Positions 46,491 through 59,025 are shown, numbered from the stretch's first letter. The stretch: DNA of 64,000 nt from Ancylostoma caninum (GCA_037903475.1 JBAJFG010000109.1:496001-560000); one strand, 5' to 3'. Notes: generated by a model from the sequence alone, not told the origin. Program-made: numbers and translations.

Positions 46491-47198
46491 CCTCTGAGTC
46501 ACGGCGCTCTAGGCGAAGCCGATTTCAAGTCATAATAAGGCTTCTATATCGTATATAATTCGTGGTCCTGTATTGTGATTGGCTTTTCTATGCTTGCAAT
46601 GTCGTTATGGCTTACGCAATAAATGTTAAGGTTGCAAGCCTTTAAACACCGCTGAAGAAACCATGAAGACCTCGATCCATTCGCACCTCACTATAACGTG
46701 GCATCATCAAGAATAGTGTCGCCAGCAACAATCCAAACGCATTGCATCACGTGGACTTAGACTCAAATATCTCCACAGATGCTGTTAAAAGATTGCAGAA
46801 CTTCGTCCGGGGCTGAGCGAATTCTGAAAGTTTTCAGGCAGAACACTGTTGGCCTGGCTGAGGAGCAAACGTTTGGATTAAGCAAACAAATTTCGAAAAG
46901 TATCTTCTTCGCTTCCTGGTCAAATTCACTTTGTAGGCGGAGTTTGTAGCTGCATGAATTCTGGGCTGAGCCGACATAACTGCTGTTGTTATAGCAAAGT
47001 ACCGTGAAGAGGTTCGTGGGAGGCGAATGAGTTTCGTTTCTTGATTATGGTGTGGTCTAGAATGAGTTGACTTCAGGAAGGCCTGCTTCGCTGCTTTTTG
47101 CGATTAATTCGGCAAAAATTGACAATGGTTCTTATCAGAAAGCGATATCAGAACATGTCTTCCTTTCACGGACTAAGAGACACAACTGCCCCAATGAC
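46491..47198. other. 3' flank of the retroviral remnant
   Basis: No 3' LTR or polypurine tract could be delimited. No gene recognised. Confidence 0.35.
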
Positions 47199-48404
47199 TT
47201 AAGGAGTGTTTATACTTTTTCGCGACGCGATGGCGTCGCGGCGACGGCCACAACACGCGCGACGCGACGAGTAGCGAAGCCGTCGTGTCGCACCGTCGCG
47301 CCATGCTGAACCTCGCAAATTTACGTACCCACGCAAAATCCCGAGTTAGCGTGGATTATGGGTTCCCATGGACTGTTTTGGACCTCATGGTACCGTTTGT
47401 GGTCTAGAAAGTTTAGTGAATGTTCTCAGCGAATTTCAGTGGTGATCTCTGAGGAGGCTTCAATTTTGAGCCGGGTTCCTCCTCTGTTGGTTTCCAAAAT
47501 ATGGAAGAAAGCATTGCGGGTTTTTCTCATTTATTTGTATGTTTAGAGATTTGTTTTTGCATTTGAGTTATCAGAATGCTTTTTCTCCTATGTATACATT
47601 GTTGTAGTCCCATGCTTCGACACTTTGTGTATTTTTTCCACTGTTCATGTGTGTTCTAGTAGTAGTGCCAGCTTTTCCTTGTTGAAGGTGTACGTTGTTC
47701 CAGTGCCTCAATTTGATGTTTTTTGGTCCTGTGCTGGTCGAATGTGTGATTTTCTGAACTAGTTGGGAGTTTCATTCACTGAATCATATTCTAGCCCCGT
47801 GCTTTTGATCTTTTCCAATCTTTCACTGGTTTGACGTGTTATCTTGTGATTTCTGTGTGGTGGGAGGGGGGGTGGGTCTTGCACAGAACACACCGGAACG
47901 CGAAAAATTATAAGAAGTGTCGGAGCGCAGGACTATCCTACATTCACCTATAAATTAACACCGCACTGATCGAACACTGTTCTGAAGCACCTGTACAACG
48001 ATATCTACGTGAAAGGGAAACGATTCCGATAACTCAAATTCGGAACAAAATCTCTAGATCAATATATAGATGCAACATGTATGCCTAGTGTAGTGTGTTC
48101 TTCCACAGCTCGGCTGACAAGTTGTAAGTAGTAACCGCTCATAAACAGAAAACAACATCAGAAACATAAAAAAGCTCACAAAACTACTGCCTATAAAGCA
48201 CACGACGCGTCCAGGTTCGTTCACATTCACACCTCCAACTGAATTCGTCTTATTCCGTAGGTTTTGGGCGAAATCAACTCGAAAAACTATGAAACAGAGG
48301 TCAACTCCAGTCCGCAACATCAGTGAAACCATCGCGTCGCGTCTGCTAGCAAGCGCGACGCGAATCAGGCCCATCGCGTCGCCGAAGTATAAACACTTTT
48401 TAGG
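47199..48404. mobile_element. TIR element with GTGTTTATACTT and GCGACGCGA ends
   Basis: The left end TTAAGGAGTGTTTATACTTT is mirrored by the right end (reverse complement CTAAAAAGTGTTTATACTT), both followed by CGACGCGATGG. Subterminal GCGACGCGA motifs occur several times near each end. About 1.2 kb; no transposase recognised. A shorter relative with GTAATTTATACT ends lies at 56641-56882. Confidence 0.6.
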
Positions 48405-49192
48405 TTAGCAAGATTGGAGCAAGATTAAGACCTTCATCGAGAGAAGAAATCCACGTTCGCCTTCTGTGACTTTGAGTTTTTCAATAAGTGTGGCCAAGAT
48501 ATATGATCCTCTTATTCCTTTATCTGAACAGGATGTTCTATCTTTTTTAGAGCCACTTAGAGGCCAAGGTGTCAGCTCCTAGCCACAAAGTCGCTCAGAG
48601 CAAGTTTCGAGAGGTAGTGCAGCAAGGACGTCGTCAAACTCTCGCGGTCAACTAGAGTCTTATTTGAGAGGCAATTGGGGGTCTGCTCCAAAGCCGAAGC
48701 CGACACCTTCGAGCAGCACCATTACGTGGTAATTGCCAGTGCTTGAATGAAAAACGTAGTAACTATTAGATGTTATTATAAGTCCTTGCGCTTTTTTTTC
48801 GGATGCACTTTTCTAAAGCAATTTGGCGCGTTTTAGGGAGAAGTCATATATGATTCGAAAGCGCTATTCTTCCTCTACAAGAAATTGCAATTAGTTTCTC
48901 TAAAAGCGATAGTTTGCTTAAGTTGCGAAGTGGAGCAACGAGTCATTGAAAAACAAACGCCACCAATCCTGTCAATCAATTGATGCTCGAAAGGCCATCA
49001 AAACTGGCAAGGTGACCTGTGCTAAGCATGAAAGAGATGTTTTGCTTGAAATGAGTGGTCATCAGCGCTTTTCTAAGATGAAAGAAGACATACTTGCTTT
49101 CGACGACACCAACCACTTCAACCGAAGAAATTTCCAACATGAAGACCCGGGAATTGCTCCAAAGAAATCATATGGTCTAGATGGACATCATG
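48405..49192. other. Gene-free stretch
   Basis: A plus-strand frame at 48946-49200 (84 codons, Lys/His-rich) runs into the MITE and has no recognised motif. Nothing is called. Confidence 0.3.
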
Positions 49193-49637
49193 GCTTGTAG
49201 TAAAGTGGCCACTGCGGTCATCGCACATCCTCTCCAGGGTGATGATCGCACTTCGCGCTGGAGAAGAGTATGGTGATCATCGCAACAGTGAATCGGAGGG
49301 GCCATACATGAGAAGTGATCAAATGTACGTGTAACCAAGCACTCCCACATCACTTCGGGGCTGTTTCAGCGTGTGAGACAGTTATGAACCATTGCGAGTA
49401 AGAAACTAGAACGAGTACGATTTGTGAGGGCGATGATCGCCATCGTTTGGCGACTAGATAGTGTGCACATACTTGCTCAGCGCTATGCACATACCTGCTC
49501 GCAGCACCGCTACGGATGGTGATGATCTTCCATCCCTCAATGTTGGAAGGTCGTCGCGCGTGCGATCATCGCCCCAAGTGTGTCGACGATTTGTGCAGGC
49601 AGCTGATCTCACCCCCGGGACACTTTACTACGAGCCC
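49193..49637. mobile_element. GTAGTAAAGTG-type MITE
   Basis: Ends GCTTGTAGTAAAGTGGCC and (reverse complement) GGCTCGTAGTAAAGTGTCC, flanked by ATG on both sides. Internal GATGATCGC motifs are shared with 28408-30498 and 60136-60782. Confidence 0.7.
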
Positions 49638-50640
49638 ATGCTTTTCAAAGCCACCAAACAACTGAAGTAATTCCGCTAAAGGAATAAAATCTTGTCAGGG
49701 TCTAGTCATTCTGCCCCATGGTGTCGTCAGACCCCACTTTCCGAAAATCGTCAAACTGCCGCTACAACAGTTCCTCTGTCGATGTTCTCTAGCGTTTATA
49801 TTCTACTGAGCTTACATGTTCGAACAGTATGGGAAGCTTCCTGCTCCCTACTGGCTACAGTGAGGATATTGGGGTTTTCCCCAAACTGGCGTTCTTCTTC
49901 TTAAGCCTAAAAATTGAGTGATTCAATAGCTCTGCGAAAGCACTTGATGATAAGAATGTAGAGGAAGAAAAGCGCTTTCGAAAGTTAAGGTGCATGTTAG
50001 AGAAAATTTGCAATTGGGCGGTGAAAATCGCAGCTAATAAAAGCGCCAGTACTTGTTTTAACACCTAATATATCGTTGCAGTATTTTACTATTTTGGGCG
50101 AATGAAGTCAGAAAACTGAGCCATCCATACTTAAGAGCCTCACCATAGTTAGCTAGATAATTTTGTTTGAATTCGTTATATATGAGGAGGTGAGACATAT
50201 AAACTTTGCAGCTTGTCATGAATGCAGTTCGTGGCTGAAGGTGATTGGTGCACTCTTGTTAAAGGGGAGAAGTTCGAAGATTGAAAAAAAAGTCTAGAGT
50301 GTTCCAGTCACTTCCCAGAATCCTTATTACAGCGGATGACCTAGGAAAAGTGTCCTGTTATTATCAGGTTGTTGCGAAATTAATTGCCGTTTTGGGGTAT
50401 GCTCACTTGAACCTTTCTCTTCTGCCCGATTTACGCAACTTTAGCCCAATTTATGGGACCTTCTGATAGGGCTTTTCCTCCTCTTTCGAATGCTGCTTGA
50501 AAATTCTGGCTAGCTCTTTTCTGAGGGTTTTTGTGAAGTCGAGAACAAATCATGAGCCGACGTGATTTTCGGGTGATTATGGTTCATGACTTCAAACATG
50601 ATCACTCTTTGTCGGATGCTTGCGGTAATCTTGCATTTAT
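49638..50640. other. Gene-free stretch
   Basis: No motif-bearing frame seen. Confidence 0.35.
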
Positions 50641-52960
50641 TCCAGCTTCGAATCGCCTTCCAAATGGGCAGTGAGCTATTCGGTCGCACATTTTTCTTCC
50701 GTCGATTTTGATCCCCAAAGCGACCATGGTCGTGACCACAGGTTGTTCTCTGACGATCAAGCGTTGAGAAGAGTCGTGGAACCTAATCCGGGTCCAACCA
50801 TTTGGGCTTTGAGGGCAGGGATGGGGGCTCACTATGCTACAGTTTCAAAACATTTGACTTCAATCGACATGACAAGAAAGGTGTGGAAGTGAACACTTCA
50901 AGATCTGACAGATGGCCAGCGTCTCATCCGCTGTGTCATCTTTTCTAACTTAATTTCTCGCCTCAAAAACTACCCATTTCTACACGGCGTAACAGCTACC
51001 AATGGAGCTCGGTCCTGTGCGATAGAAAGAAACGTGAATTCGTTTCAGTAGACACTTCCTCCCATCTCCAACTTTTTCTAAATCAACTCTTCGCACTAGG
51101 GAGGTTGTGTCAGGAGTGTGGTGATGCTGTAAGAGTGTGTTCCACTACAGTCTTCTCCAACTTAGTCAAGCGCACTAACATCAGAGTCCTGATATGCTAA
51201 TTTCGAGTTGACACCAGCAAATCTGCTATAGATGTGGTCGGCAGTGGCGATCTAAAACTGCTTTCCCCCTTTTCCAAAGTAACGTTAAGCCTCACTCTCC
51301 AAAATTCACACGACATAACTGATGTAGTACGGCATCAAGGCTCTCACTCATTGACCTCATTCCTCAGACCATTACCCCACTGTATGTTTTTTTCCGAGCT
51401 CCAGATGCAATCTTGAGACAGCAGCAGATTGCTGATCTGGAGCATGATGAAATCGCCTTTCAAAAGTTTGCGGATCCTTGTGATCTCGGTTTTAGTAGTG
51501 GGGGCATGCAATCCTCGTAGAATTGTCAGGGAGGAGCTACTGACTTGAACGGTTGCTGAAGCGATGAAAAAAATTGTGTTTGAGCCGAGTTAAAACACTT
51601 TGGACTGGTGTGTCCACTCCGGCATTTAATTTCGTAGCAACCTAATATTTATACAGAAATCGCAAGACTGAAATTAGGTCGTTGGCTAGAATGTGAGGAC
51701 ATGGGAAATGCTTTGTTTATGAAGTTCTGCAGATGTCACCTCCAGATACATTTCTGCAGTGAAAAAGAGCATCTTTTCAAGAAATATTTCACTTTTTCTT
51801 GCTCAAGACCAAAGGCCGTAACGAACCCCAAGTAGTGGTTCAAGTCAGGCCCCACCACAAGTGTTCCCGGGGTGAGCTGGATTTCGTGAAAGGGTCGAAA
51901 AGCAAGGAGATCTTCGTACCGGGGTCCGGAGCGGAGCCTGAGGTCGAGAAATGTCCTGTGAGAAGGCTGCTCGTGTATTGAGCAGCAAGGCGACTGAGGA
52001 TCTAGAATTCCAATTGGAACAGATATCCGACAGATAATCCGTAAGAGAATCCGTTTGCACCATCTGATCTCCACCTTCGAGCCCGATTTCGTGTTCACCA
52101 CGGAGACGTGACTGTCACCCAAAATCTCCGATTCTGAATTAGTTTCAAACTTACCATATGTTGCTTTCCGCAGTGATCGTGCTAGTAGCAAAAGAAAGAG
52201 GGATTCGGTGATGCTAAAGAGTCATTCACGTTGCTCAAAACTGAACACTCAATCCCCACGAGAACTAACATTTTTACCTCTTGACGCTAGTACAGCAAGC
52301 AGACTCCAGCGAGTACGTTTTTCATCGTCTATAGAACTCCGAATTCTCCGGCAAGTGAAAACGACCTTTTCATTGATGCTTTTGCTTTTTTGTGCTCTTC
52401 CAAAGAGGATTTCACTTTTCTCGTTGAATGTTAGAGTGACGAGATTTCTAGAGTGACGCATACTACCAAGAACCATAAAGCTGTCAAATTCATGAATTTC
52501 TTTCAAGCTTAAGGATTATCCCAGTACGTCACCGAATCCACGCGAAGTGGAAGTGTATTAGATAACATCATGGCAACACAGTCGATTGTAGTCATGTAAC
52601 AATCCATCCTCCTTTCGCCTCATCGGATCACAACATAATTTCTTTTGAACTGCTTCTCTCCGCACACTTCAACCGCTACCACTTCCTGATTTTTACTCTG
52701 CTGATTTTAGCGACCTATTTAGTCACCTTTCTCAAATCGACTGATGGAAAATTTGTCATGGTTACACCTCCAGTGATGACATGTATGAAAGATTTTGTCA
52801 GGTCGCTCATGCAGGTATAGCCAAACATCTGCCATTTCGTTTCCCTAAAGCTTCTGTGAATCTATATGCTCCCCATATTCGCAACCTACCTACTATTTCA
52901 AAAAATAAGTTATAGTAGTTAAGTTGTAGTTCGTTGGCTGCTGTTCGTTCGTTTGGCTAC
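50641..52960 (+). pseudogene. CR1-like non-LTR retrotransposon remnant with 2A-like motif
   Basis: Two plus-strand landmarks define it: VEPNPGP in the frame 50671-50892, and an endonuclease end near 52600-52740 with SSDHNIISFELLL followed, in a shifted frame, by PDFYSADFSDLFSHLSQIDW. S-S-D-H-N is the conserved apurinic-endonuclease-like box of CR1-type LINEs. The DNA between is full of stops and not assigned. The reverse transcriptase is not seen before 52960, so the copy is truncated. It may belong to the same family as the RT at 62960-64000. Confidence 0.5.
50770..50796 (+). other. 2A-like ribosome-skipping motif
   Basis: The frame from ATG 50671 encodes RRVVEPNPGP, matching the 2A consensus (D-V/I-E-x-N-P-G-P) except that V replaces D. 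2A-like sequences are known near the N-terminus of CR1, L2 and related LINE proteins, where they split the product during translation. The D-to-V change could weaken activity. Confidence 0.5.
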
Positions 52961-54768
52961 CTTTCAAAAGGCGGTCAAGTGAGACCGCTGTCCCAGCCAA
53001 TGAAGGCTAGCTAAATAGTGCCGGAATTACGGGGACCTGCCCATGTTTTCGGACAAGAACCTTTCTTTATATCTCATGTAAAATCGTTCTAACCAAGACG
53101 ATTTTTGTTGTGCTAACGTGGGATAAAAAATGCGAAATCATATTACGGCTGATATCCTGAAGGACCAGTTTTGGAATCTTGGCAAATCTTCAAACACTCT
53201 GCCAAGTTTCGTGGGATTCCCACGATGTATTTGAAAGTGATTTTAATCGAGAAACGGCTCAGCGAAGGTTTGAGAAGATATTATTACAAGAATTTTATAT
53301 GTTATGTGAGAATTTTATAGGATTTAGATAATATACGTTTGGCGGCTATATCTTCTTCCCTCAAGAGCTGGGAAATACTTTTCCCCTAATGGTCAAAAGT
53401 GGTTTTGTGTCCGTAACCTGACGATTCTATCTCTTAGCTTGTAGGGACATGATTTGCAGGGAGTACCTGAGATGGGAGACCCCCACTGGGCCTCGTGACA
53501 CTTCAGTGAAGCAGAAATATCAAGGCAATATTTTTTCCCCAGGGACATGAGCCGCACCCCTGCATGTACGCTTTCCACCACTCACCGTAATTTCTCCAAA
53601 AGGAGGATATGGTACAAAATGAATATGGCATTTGTGTCCAACACATCGAATGACCCTATTTGCGAAATTTGAAGGAGTCTGAGAGACGCCGCATCTACAG
53701 TAGACGTGTCGGTCGGGCAAAGGCTGGCCGCGGCCACGCCAGAGTTTGACCTATGGCCATAATTGAATGAGCTTCTCTCAAAATATTTTGTTAGGTTGAT
53801 GTGGAAGAAATGACGGCATTTTTTTTCAAAAACAAGTAATTTTATTTGGACAAAGTGCGAAATCTAGATATGATAATATGTTTGTAGTGAAGGGAAAGCT
53901 CTTCCATTGTTTTATTATAGTTCAGAAAATCTCCCTTGCAGTTAGCAGTTGCGTAAGAACTAAAAAAATACCTCGTTTTCGATTTTTTGAATTTCGGGAA
54001 TCTCTTATAACACTACAAACAATACAGGGCAGAACACCCTTTTTGTATTTTGCAAGGATGTTAGCACATATTCCAGATTTGCATAAGTAAGTGCAATGGC
54101 CTCGCTTTTGGCAAGATGTGGATGAGCTCTCTACGAAGCATTCCTCTTGTTTTTAGGATTCCTGCTAGAAGAGTGTCATCAAGCTGCTATTTGGTAGCAA
54201 ACCCTTCACCAACACCTATTATCGTTGTTCGCTCCGAAGACTCGTGAACGGCCTGCTAGGAAGATGATAGAGTTGATTAAAGGCTTATTTATACACTGCA
54301 AAGGTCGTCCATTCTCCCCCGCTGGCTGGCCGGCTTAAATTTCAACAACTTCGCTTTGGATTGGATCAGCATTCATTGTATTCTGTAAGAAAATTGCCGT
54401 ATAAATGCTACCCTCTCCCCCTCCCCTAGAACCTCTCATTCTGCAAGAAAATTTCGCCAAACATGACGATATAGAAGCGGGGCTCTCGTTGTTTTCCGCT
54501 TCGCAGTTCCCCAAGTTCAGCGTCATGAAATTGCTCATCAGATAGCCAATTGTCCCTGCTAATCGAAAGCTTTCTAAGGTTTGCCGAAGTTATCGTTCAT
54601 TGAATTTGTGGAAGAAGACAGAGTTGACGCAAAAAGCGCCATTTAGTTTGCATCAACCTAATGATAGTGAAGGAAAAGATATGCCGAAGAAACGAAGAAA
54701 ACTTTGGGAAATGTAAACTGATGTAAGTATACAGGTATGTATCTGTTATTATATCCTCCTTGTTATAT
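52961..54768. other. Gene-free stretch
   Basis: Apart from the 5S-like fragment, no gene or repeat is recognised. Confidence 0.35.
53435..53500 (+). pseudogene. 5S rRNA-like 3' fragment
   Basis: GGAGTACCTGAGATGGGAGA followed by CCCCCACTGGG resembles the 3' half of 5S rRNA (AGTACTTGGATGGGAGACCGCCTGGGAA). The 5' half is not convincing, so this is at best a pseudogene or a 5S-derived SINE remnant. Confidence 0.3.
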
Positions 54769-54970
54769 GAAGATATATGACGTTGCTAGCTAATTTGTCT
54801 CAGTAAAAATGCAAAGTAGTGAATGAGTGGCACAATCCGAACCGTTCGAGTTACGCCATTATTTCATTTTCACTATTTCCTATCCCGAACGGCCCGGATT
54901 GTAGCCACTCATTCTCAACTTTCCATTTTTACTAGGACAAATTAGTTGGCAGCGTCATATGTATATGCTT
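54769..54970. mobile_element. Palindromic foldback MITE, about 200 bp
   Basis: GAAGATATATGACGTTGCTA-GCTAATTTGTC at the left pairs with GACAAATTAGTTGGCAGCGTCATATGTATATGCTTC at the right. The centre pairs GAATGAGTGGC-ACAATCCG with CGGATTGTAGCCACTCATTC. No coding. Confidence 0.7.
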
Positions 54971-54989
54971 CGTTCCAAATTTTGATGTA

Positions 54990-55357
54990 AGACTGCCTTC
55001 ATACTCGACCGACGGTGAGGGCGGTTAGTGAATGAAAGATGCATATTGACAAGCGGGACAGACGGAGCAGTCGGATTCTCCGCTTGGGTGTTCAGACTTC
55101 GGTCGCTTTCACAGCCGAAAAAATACGCTAATCAAACATTTCATTAATGTAAACAGAGAAGTGGTTGTGATGATCCGAGTGCTTATTGACCGGTCTTTCA
55201 TGAATGTAGGCTTGTTTTCACTGGTTAAGAGGATAGCAGGCCGCTCCACTAATCATTACAACGTTAGAAGTTCCGACGGGATGAGCGCCTTTTTGCTCGC
55301 CGAAAAAAACACCGTCGTAGAGACCGATTTCTCACCGCCTAGTATGAACGCAGACTA
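54990..55357. mobile_element. TIR MITE with AGNCTGCNTTCATACT ends
   Basis: The left end AGACTGCCTTCATACTCG and reverse-complemented right end AGTCTGCGTTCATACTAG match over about 16 bp, with GCGGTGAG- and GACGGTG-type subterminal matches. Internal open frame without motif. Confidence 0.5.
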
Positions 55358-56159
55358 AGCCATTTTTGCTTGCTTTCACGGGGAACAATTGGTTTTTCGA
55401 CATTTAGGATCCACGCACATTAGAACTATTCTTGCATATCTTTCGAGTCCTGCTTAGTCCACCAACAGGCAAAAATCGTCATTATCGCATGGACAGGGTC
55501 TACTTGGAACTTGACAAAACCGGGGTCATTGTCAACGACCTGATAATTTGGCTAATCCCGGAGAAGGTTTATTCAGCTTCTGCTTGGCTAGCCCAACCGC
55601 CAAGCGAATCTCTCCCACAACTGAGTGTACTGACACACCTCACACGGCTCTGGCAAATAACTTGCCTCCTATCACTGTACATCAGTTTACCACTCATCCT
55701 CTAACGTACCCATTGAAAGACTGTCCCCCCAATTGGGTCCCACTTGGGTGATCAACTTCCCAATATTCGGCACAAGTCCGAGTTGGACCCAGTTCTTAGC
55801 CTCATTACCACTTTTTCTGCTTTGGAGCATCTGTCACACAACAATGGAGCGAATAATAGCGGGATGCGTCTATGACGCTACATGGTGCTATACATTTGTA
55901 CAGCTGAGAGCGACAGCTCGTGCGAACCCCTGATTTTTGCTATCCTTTATCCATCTGAGTCCACAGCAACATCGTTACCTTTACCTTCTTCACAAAGGTT
56001 CTGTAGTTACCGACTCATCTTACCCATTTTAGCTATATATCATAATATGGAAACAACTAACAAGTGATTGGTGCAAATAAAGATGGCTAAAAGTGGATGA
56101 AACACGAGCATATATGAACACAGACACACTTCTCTTCTGTATCTATATCATGATTTATA
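55358..56159. other. Gene-free stretch
   Basis: Two staggered plus-strand frames (55432-55704, 55548-55751) look protein-like in places (PLKDCPPNWVPLG) but match nothing I recognise and have no splice framing. Confidence 0.25.
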
Positions 56160-57272
56160 GTGAGATGCGCCGACGTCCAAAAGTGCCGAAATGCAGAAAT
56201 GGATTTCAACGTTGTGACAGGGTGCGCCGGCACCCCACAAATGGTGATATGGGTTCACTGCTGTGACAAGACTGCGCCAGCACCCACACGTGAGAAAAAG
56301 ACAGCAGACGGGTCCAACGATGTCTTAAAGGTGCCCCGGCGCCCAAAATTACTGAAACGCCTGGAGAGGTCCATCGGTGAGGTGGGGGCCACACAGGAGC
56401 CTGTAAGTGAGAAAACGCTCAGACAGGCACAGCGGTTTGATAAGGTGCGCTGGCGTTCAAAAGTCCGGAAACACCTAGAATCGGGTCTGGTGGGGTGAGA
56501 TGGGTGTCTCGGCTTCTAAAGCAGGAGAGTGTCACGCGGTGCGTCCATTCCTGCATGAGGGGTGCGCTGGCACCCGTTCCGGCCATCTCTCCTACCTACA
56601 TCACCTAGGCGCACATTATTCCCTTCCATATCCATATTCTAGAGTAATTTATACTGGATGCGTGCGACTGACGCGCGTGCGTCTATGTGATGAAGAATAG
56701 GCCCAGTCGCATCGCAGTCGCAGTGCAGACTCACGCGTTTACGGCCGCGCGGCGGCCGCGCGTTCTTTTCATTGAGGATGTATGTACATGTCATGTTGAC
56801 CGGTCTTCATGGAAAATCCCGTGCAAATGGATGCGTGCGACTGATGCGCGACTGACGCACGCAGCTAGTATAAATTACCCTTATCCATTCCATTTCTATC
56901 TGAGTGAACCACTCCCTTATTTCCGTGTATGTGCACAGGTGTACCCTTATCATTTGAATTACCACTACAACAAGTTAAACACAAATAATTTTAAGATAAC
57001 ACTTGCGCTGCCTCGATTACGCCCAATCATTCACAGACACCAGGGCAAACAAAACGAAACTATTTTGCCTATGGGAGGAGGCTGCCGCTGACGTCATCGA
57101 GAGTTTACAGCAGAGAGATGGACCTGCGTGGGTTAAAGATTCCTGAAAGTTTACTAAACTCACTCATATTTTTGTTCGCATTCAATATGGAGTATGCTAG
57201 CGAAGCGAGCATCACTACAAGTCTGGAAGTCCGGCTTCAGCTGGACGACCAGACTGGTCCAATTAAGAAGAG
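56160..57272 (+). mobile_element. Third repeat family, copy 2 (possible Helitron)
   Basis: Collinear with 34702-35472: roughly 60-bp units with GGTGCGCCGGCACCC, then CACCTAGGCGCACATT, GAACCACTCCCTTATTTCCG, and a 3' end GGAAGTCCGGCTTCAGCTGG to CTGGTCCAATTAA. A MITE at 56641-56882 interrupts it relative to copy 1. Confidence 0.45.
56641..56882. mobile_element. TIR MITE nested in the third repeat family
   Basis: AGAGTAATTTATACTGGATG-CGTGCGACTGACGCG pairs with the right end CGACTGACGCACGCAG-CTAGTATAAATTACCCTT. The corresponding site in the 34.7-35.5 kb copy is uninterrupted (GTGTTCTCTTCCCATTCC). The centre holds a GC-rich palindrome (GGCCGCGCGGCGGCCGCGC). Confidence 0.7.
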
Positions 57273-57911
57273 TTTTGCAATCAGCGCAACACATGGATTT
57301 TCGGGATTCTGCGCCGTTTAAAATACTACCTAACCCGTTCAAAGCACCCGAAGAGCAGCTCCGGTGCGTATTGCAGGAACATTTTTTTTGCAGGAAATCG
57401 CTTGCGAATAAACTTGTTTTCAGATATTCAAACATATAAGATGCATGCTGGTACTCAAAGGGACTTGTATTATATTCAGTTGTGTATAGACGGATATGAA
57501 TAGATGAAATAAATTTCTACTGTGCTGGATTTTACATGCACTTTCCCTCCTTTAAAGGGTGAATAAACACATTCAGTTGGTGCTTTTTTGAGTAGTTGAT
57601 TTCATCGAAACTCGACTCATTATGACTATGGCGACTCGAATGTCTAACGCTCACACTTTCGTTATCGTTTTGCTCGGGAATTCTCAAAGCACGTACAAGT
57701 ATGCTACTGTGCAGGTCCTGATAAAATGATGCTGAAACATTAACTTCTCTTGAAAGAAAAAAAAACGTGATGCAACGAAAGATACATTTGACACATGCGG
57801 CAAACATTCATTGTTTCTTTTGAACAACATACAATCAAAATACAGTCAGATTTCAAGTCCTCACAAGTGAAGATAGAATTTCTCATCTCAAAATCATGTT
57901 GAGACGACTCC
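57273..57911. other. 3' flank of gene C
   Basis: No other gene recognised; an AATAAA-like GAATAAACAC occurs near 57560 but lies on the opposite strand to gene C. Confidence 0.3.
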
Positions 57912-58608
57912 TTATGTGTTTTGTTTGGCGTTGAGTTCCATTGCTTGTTCGGGAACGTCGTTAGGAACGAGCGAAGCTGGGGCCTTAGCTGCCATAACTC
58001 CACCATATGGAGGAGGTTGATAGCCTCCTCCACAGGTGCCCGTGGCACAGCCGGGGGCAGGCACTGGAGGTGGGCAGCTGCCTGTGGCGCAGCCAGGGCC
58101 AGGCATAGGAGGAGGAGGAGGAGGGGGAACTGGAGGAGATTGATAGCCGGTGCCGCAAGTGCCTGTTGCACAGCCGGGGCTAGGCATAGGCGGAACAGGA
58201 GGAGGACCCTGGGGAACAGGCGGACCTTGATAGCCGGTGCCGCAGGTGCCTGTTGCACATCCGGGGCCAGGCATAGGAGGAACAGGAGGAGGACCCTGAG
58301 GAATAGGTGGAGGCGCATAGCCGCCGCCGCCGCAGTTGCCCGTCTCACAGGGTGGTGGAGGTGGACAGTTATCGCAACCGTACCTATGGAATACCTCATA
58401 TTCCTTCCACAACGGCATTGGTGGTGTGATAACAACAGTCGGCCCTGGCACGGGGACCGGGACAGGGACGGGTGTGTACCACTGGCGCACACGAGGCGGG
58501 CGATACCTTCGGCGATACCCTCTTCTTCTTCCTCCACCGAGGTAAATTTTCTTGATTATCGTAGTTGTACCATATCGGTCACATCCATATCCACAGTCTC
58601 GGCGGTAT
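57912..58608 (-). CDS. Exon 2 of secreted Pro/Gly/Cys-rich gene C
   Basis: The acceptor CCCTTTTCAG is followed by A completing a phase-2 codon, then YRRDCGYGCDRYGTTTIIKK, an Arg-rich GGGRRRGYRRRYRPPRVRQW, TPVPVPVPVPGPTVVITPPM, the segment EVFHRYGCDNCPPPPPCETG, and four to five imperfect repeats of PGCATGTCGTGYQ with PPVPPMP spacers. It ends AMELNAKQNT before the stop at 57912. It encodes 231 residues; with exon 1 (61270-61203) the protein is about 254 residues. Repeats place Cys pairs (C-A-T-G-T-C) at regular spacing, suiting disulfide or dityrosine-like cross-linking. The join reads G-I-R-Y-R-R, a convertase-type site. The longer overlapping frame on the same strand (58537-57740) is a shadow. 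Secretion and processing are well supported by sequence; a cuticle or secreted-matrix role is inference. Confidence 0.75.
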
Positions 58609-59025
58609 CTGAAAAGGGCTCATGAAAGGTAACGTACCAGAAGAATGGATCTCTTCATTTTTTTTTTTTTGCGAAGAGGTTTGAGGGTTCGAAAAACGGT
58701 TTCGTTGTGTTGCAGTCTTCATGCAGAATAGGTGCTTGGATGACGAAGGTGACTGTTAAAAGAATAAGTAGACATACAAGAGCCGCTCATGCTTCTGAAT
58801 CACGTTTCATCGCTGTACATGTATGTTGACCGATTGATCGGTCTTCACAGGAAATTCTCAGCTAATGTAAGAATGCAACCGACCCACACACTCCACTCCT
58901 TTGTTATAGCTCGCCACAATAGCAGTGCATGATACCTACGGAAAGTGACATTTATCAGAAGATAACTAATAATCCAACACGTTAATCAAGGAAACTGCTA
59001 AATGAGATTGAGAGATTAGATGAGA

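Noticed and set aside
51736..52191. 151-codon minus-strand frame
   Set aside because: No motif. It lies antisense to a plus-strand LINE remnant region and lacks splice support.
57740..58537. 265-codon frame overlapping gene C
   Set aside because: Same strand, different frame. The 57912-58608 frame has the acceptor phase, the signal exon partner, the Pro/Cys repeats and paralogues. The opposite-strand 234-codon frame is likewise a GC-rich shadow.
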